Part shown: positions 61,377-64,000 of the stretch, in pieces
How positions within the stretch are numbered: position 1 is the first letter of the stretch
How the letters are laid out: each line of letters opens with the position of its first letter
Assembly: GCA_031310005.1 (NCBI GenBank)
Contig: CM062383.1
Coordinates: forward strand, 1,364,001 to 1,428,000
DNA from: Dactylellina haptotyla
Lineage: Eukaryota; Ascomycota; Orbiliomycetes; Orbiliales; Orbiliaceae
DNA: 64,000 nt
Direction of reading: 5' to 3'
Program-made: the position numbers and the translations under genes
Notes under the pieces: model-generated
The model's input: the letters and a program-made list of their open reading frames with translations, nothing else
Databases searched by the model: none
What the model was told of the DNA's origin: nothing

Positions 61377-64000
61377 ATGTTTGGGTCCAACATGATTGCA
61401 AAAATACGAGCTTTTTTTCCTCCCGCCCTGCTGGCTCTCCTGCAGCTGGCCTTGCTAACCGTTTCTCCTACATTAAATTCTGCAGCGGCCTCGCCGGCTT
61501 CGGGTGATCAGAAGCAGAAGCCCCTCGGCGGCCATGATCACCACCATCACCACATTACAACACAAAACCGGGTGGGGCCTGGCCGATGACTTTATTTTGT
61601 AGACAGACCGGAGAGCTCATATGTGCAAGTAATTCTAGGTCACATGGGACGAGCAGTCTCTGCTCATAGATGGCAAACGTCTCTTCATATTTAGCGGTGA
61701 AGTTCATCCTTGGAGGTTAGTATCCGCTATGTGCTGGTGAATATGAGTGATTGTCTTTGATAGCTAGGGCCCTCCTTTGATTGCTCTTTCGCATCACTGA
61801 TTTGATTGCTGTAGAAACCCCGTACAATCTCTCCATTTGGATGTTCTCCAGAAGCTGAAAGCTGCCGGGTTCAACGCCGTTTCCATTTACTTTCACTGGG
61901 GAGCTGTTGAATGGGAACGTGGCGTCTTCCGATGGAATGAACTATTCGACCTTCAACCGTTCTTTGATGCTGCGAAAGAAGCGGGATTATACATTATTGC
62001 CCGTCCGGGTCCTTATGTAAGCCCCTATTCGGCAATTTAAACAATGGTTATCGTATACTCACAGCGCCACAGGTGAATGCGGAGACTACGGGGTAAGAGT
62101 CGGCTAGACTGGTTAGAATAAAAACTGGAGCTGATATTTCAAAAGAGGTGGTTTCCCTGGATGGGGAAACAGAGTCGAAGGATTGTGGAGAAAGTCTAAC
62201 AAGAACTACACGGAAGCCTACACACCGTTCGTCAACGAATTTGGCAAGCTAATCGCCAAGAACGAGATAACAAAAGGCGGGCCGATCATCCTGGTACAGG
62301 TCGAGAACGAATACTCGGGATTCGGCGACGGACATGAGGATTTCGAATACGAAGCAGAACTACTACAAGCATTCAAAGACTCGGGGATAACAGTCCCTAC
62401 TATCTGTGACGATGCATGGCTCGGTGGCCACTTTCAATCGGTCGATATTTACGGGTGGAACAGCTACCCGCTAGGTGGATATCCGTTCAAAAAGATTTTC
62501 GGTTTGCAATACTAATGTGGGGCTAGGTTTCGACTGCTCGCATCCAGAGAGGTGGCACAGTGCACCTCCCGATAATTTCTACAATTCGTACAACGAACAA
62601 ATCAAGAAGCATGGCCCGAAGTCCATTCTCGAGCTCCAAGCAGGTGGCTTTGATGGATGGTATGTCCTGTCGTTAACAGCAGTATGGTGCGTCAGCTTAC
62701 AATCTGCAGGGGAGGTGCTGGGTACGATGCATGCGGAAAACTGATCGGTCCCGAATTTGAAAGAGGTAGTCTACCCAACATATGATTTATTTCCCATATA
62801 TTGACAGTATTTAGTCTTTTATAAAGCTATGTACGGCTCAGCCGTAAGAATCATGAATTTGTACATGGCATTCGGTGGAACGAACTGGGGTACGAAATCC
62901 AATACGCCTAATTCCGAGGACTTGCTAATATATATATCCCCTCAAAGGTCAATCGGCTGAACCTGGAGTTTACACTTCGTATGTTGAACGCTTACCTCTC
63001 ACAAGCTGAGTACTAATTCCTATCAGATACGACTATGGCTCAATCATCCGCGAAGACAGAAGACTCCGAGACAAATACTATGAACTCAAGCTTCAAACTC
63101 AGTTTTTAGCTGTCAGTCCGGCATATTTGACATCCAAGCCTTGGCAGTTAACCGAAAATGATCAAATAGGCATTCTAAAGGGCGCAAGAGGCATTGTACT
63201 AACGGTATTGGAAGATACTATTGGCCTGCATACGAAATTTTACATTGTGCGGCAAAAGGACTTTTCGAAATTTGAGCTCAAGAATTATAGAATTGAGCTT
63301 AAAACGAGCATCGGAGACATCAGTGTTCCAAGAACCGGACCTCCGCTCGAGCTCCAGGCTCGGGACTCGAATATCCTGCTCGTTGACTACATGGCCGGAC
63401 CCACCCATATTATTTATACCACGGCCGAAGTGTACTCATGGTAAGAGCCGGTCGAACCTTGTAATATTTGCGGTCAGCTGAAATAATATAGGAAAGTAAT
63501 CGACGATATAACGTACGTGATAGTTTACGGTGATGAGAATGAGCATCACGAAGCCGCATTCAACGTTAAAGATATCGAAAAATTTACATCCTTAGAACAA
63601 GAAGAAGGATCCAAATGGTCTTACGAGATAGAGGAGAAAGTTCTCACAGTTAGATTTACCATTCTAGATGACGGTGATGCCCAGACGATCAGATTTGGAA
63701 AGACGATTTTAGTGATACTTGGTAGGCGAATCATACCCCTCAAACAATCGGAAACTAACACGTGAAAAGATCGAGAAGTTGCGTCGAAGACCTGGATCCT
63801 GGATACAACTCCTCCTACTATTGTTAAGGGGGGGTATCTCATCCGTTCTGCCAACATTGAAGGTCCAAAGCTGCATCTGAAAGGTGATCTCGTCCAAGCT
63901 ACCAGGCTTCACATTCTAGCACCAAAATCGGTCACACAGGTCACTTTCAATGGAAAGGACGTAGACACCCAACCCGCTACCGAAGGCTGGCTCTACGTGA
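61377..64000 (+). CDS. Beta-galactosidase, glycoside hydrolase family 35 (3' end outside window)
   Basis: Secreted exo-beta-galactosidase acting on plant galactans and lactose. Exons: 61377-61571, 61639-61715, 61815-62016, 62073-62092 (20 nt), 62146-62474, 62527-62659, 62710-62766, 62816-62889, 62948-62978, 63027-63440, 63492-63721 and 63770 to beyond the edge; 664 codons visible of about 1000. A signal peptide ([19 protein letters not shown]) follows the start; ATG 61392 is an alternative. An unusual GGHDHHHHH stretch sits just after it. The catalytic core has [53 protein letters not shown] (acid/base Glu) and [14 protein letters not shown] (nucleophile Glu), then GGTNWG and TSYDYG. All junction phases close without frameshift. 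Confidence 0.92.

Noticed and set aside
62710-62889. Possible 1-nt frameshift between beta-galactosidase exons 7 and 8
   Set aside because: On recounting the bases, exon 7 (57 nt) and exon 8 (74 nt) join in phase as [14 protein letters not shown] and reach GGTNWG without any shift. The gene looks intact within the window.

Overview
This window is nuclear DNA from a filamentous ascomycete (Pezizomycotina). The signs are dense spliceosomal introns of about 50-130 nt with GTANGT donors, CTAAC/CTAAT branch points and AG acceptors, plus typical fungal families: Zn2Cys6 regulator, AIM11, ATG29, an RNA-silencing RNA-dependent RNA polymerase, and a GH35 beta-galactosidase. Several genes are intron-rich (DLD1 has 13 exons, the DED1-like helicase 9, the beta-galactosidase at least 12). 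I cannot assign a class or genus from sequence alone. There are no rRNA, tRNA, CRISPR or intact transposon features that I can support.

Layout, left to right. 1-4560: gene-free, possibly decayed. 4561-7075: RBR-type E3 ubiquitin ligase. 7823-8783: mitochondrial tricarboxylate-type carrier. 9644-11881: short DED1-like DEAD-box helicase. 12336-13431 (-): CENP-O/Mcm21-like kinetochore protein, divergent from the acetyl-CoA transporter at 14426-16656. 17161-18583 (-): queuosine salvage enzyme QNG1, divergent from a telobox (TRF/Taz1-like) telomere-repeat binding protein at 19364-21892. 22720-24102: GDT1-type Ca2+/Mn2+ transporter. 24665-25255 (-): YAE1, divergent from AIM11 at 25512-26084. 26529-28865 (-): ATG29. 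28866-33700: gene-poor. 33701-35038: unrecognised two-exon gene. 35039-37648: gene-poor. 37649-38900: ribosomal protein S4. 39672-40957: HOM2. 41611-44320 (-): mitochondrial D-lactate dehydrogenase. 44321-48943: gene-poor. 48944-53583: RNA-dependent RNA polymerase. 54270-55759: adenylosuccinate synthase. 58097-60056: Zn2Cys6 regulator behind a 2.3 kb leader. 60496-60856 (-): small Ser/Tyr/Asn-rich protein in three short exons. 61377 to the right edge: beta-galactosidase, cut by the window.

The genes are mostly unlinked housekeeping functions (translation, purine and aspartate-family amino acid synthesis, mitochondria, autophagy, telomere/kinetochore, RNA silencing). They do not form a biosynthetic or defence cluster. 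I rebuilt exon structures by hand, and the phases of every junction add up; total codon numbers are given per gene.

The points most worth a second look are: (1) telomere-repeat-like boxes upstream of the telobox protein itself, as an inverted pair upstream of RPS4, and twice in the leader of the Zn2Cys6 regulator; (2) a 10-nt micro-exon in ATG29; (3) the unrecognised gene alone inside about 8.7 kb of otherwise gene-free DNA; (4) the small 78-aa protein gene, which is easily missed. I found no clear evidence of a wholly new biological system.
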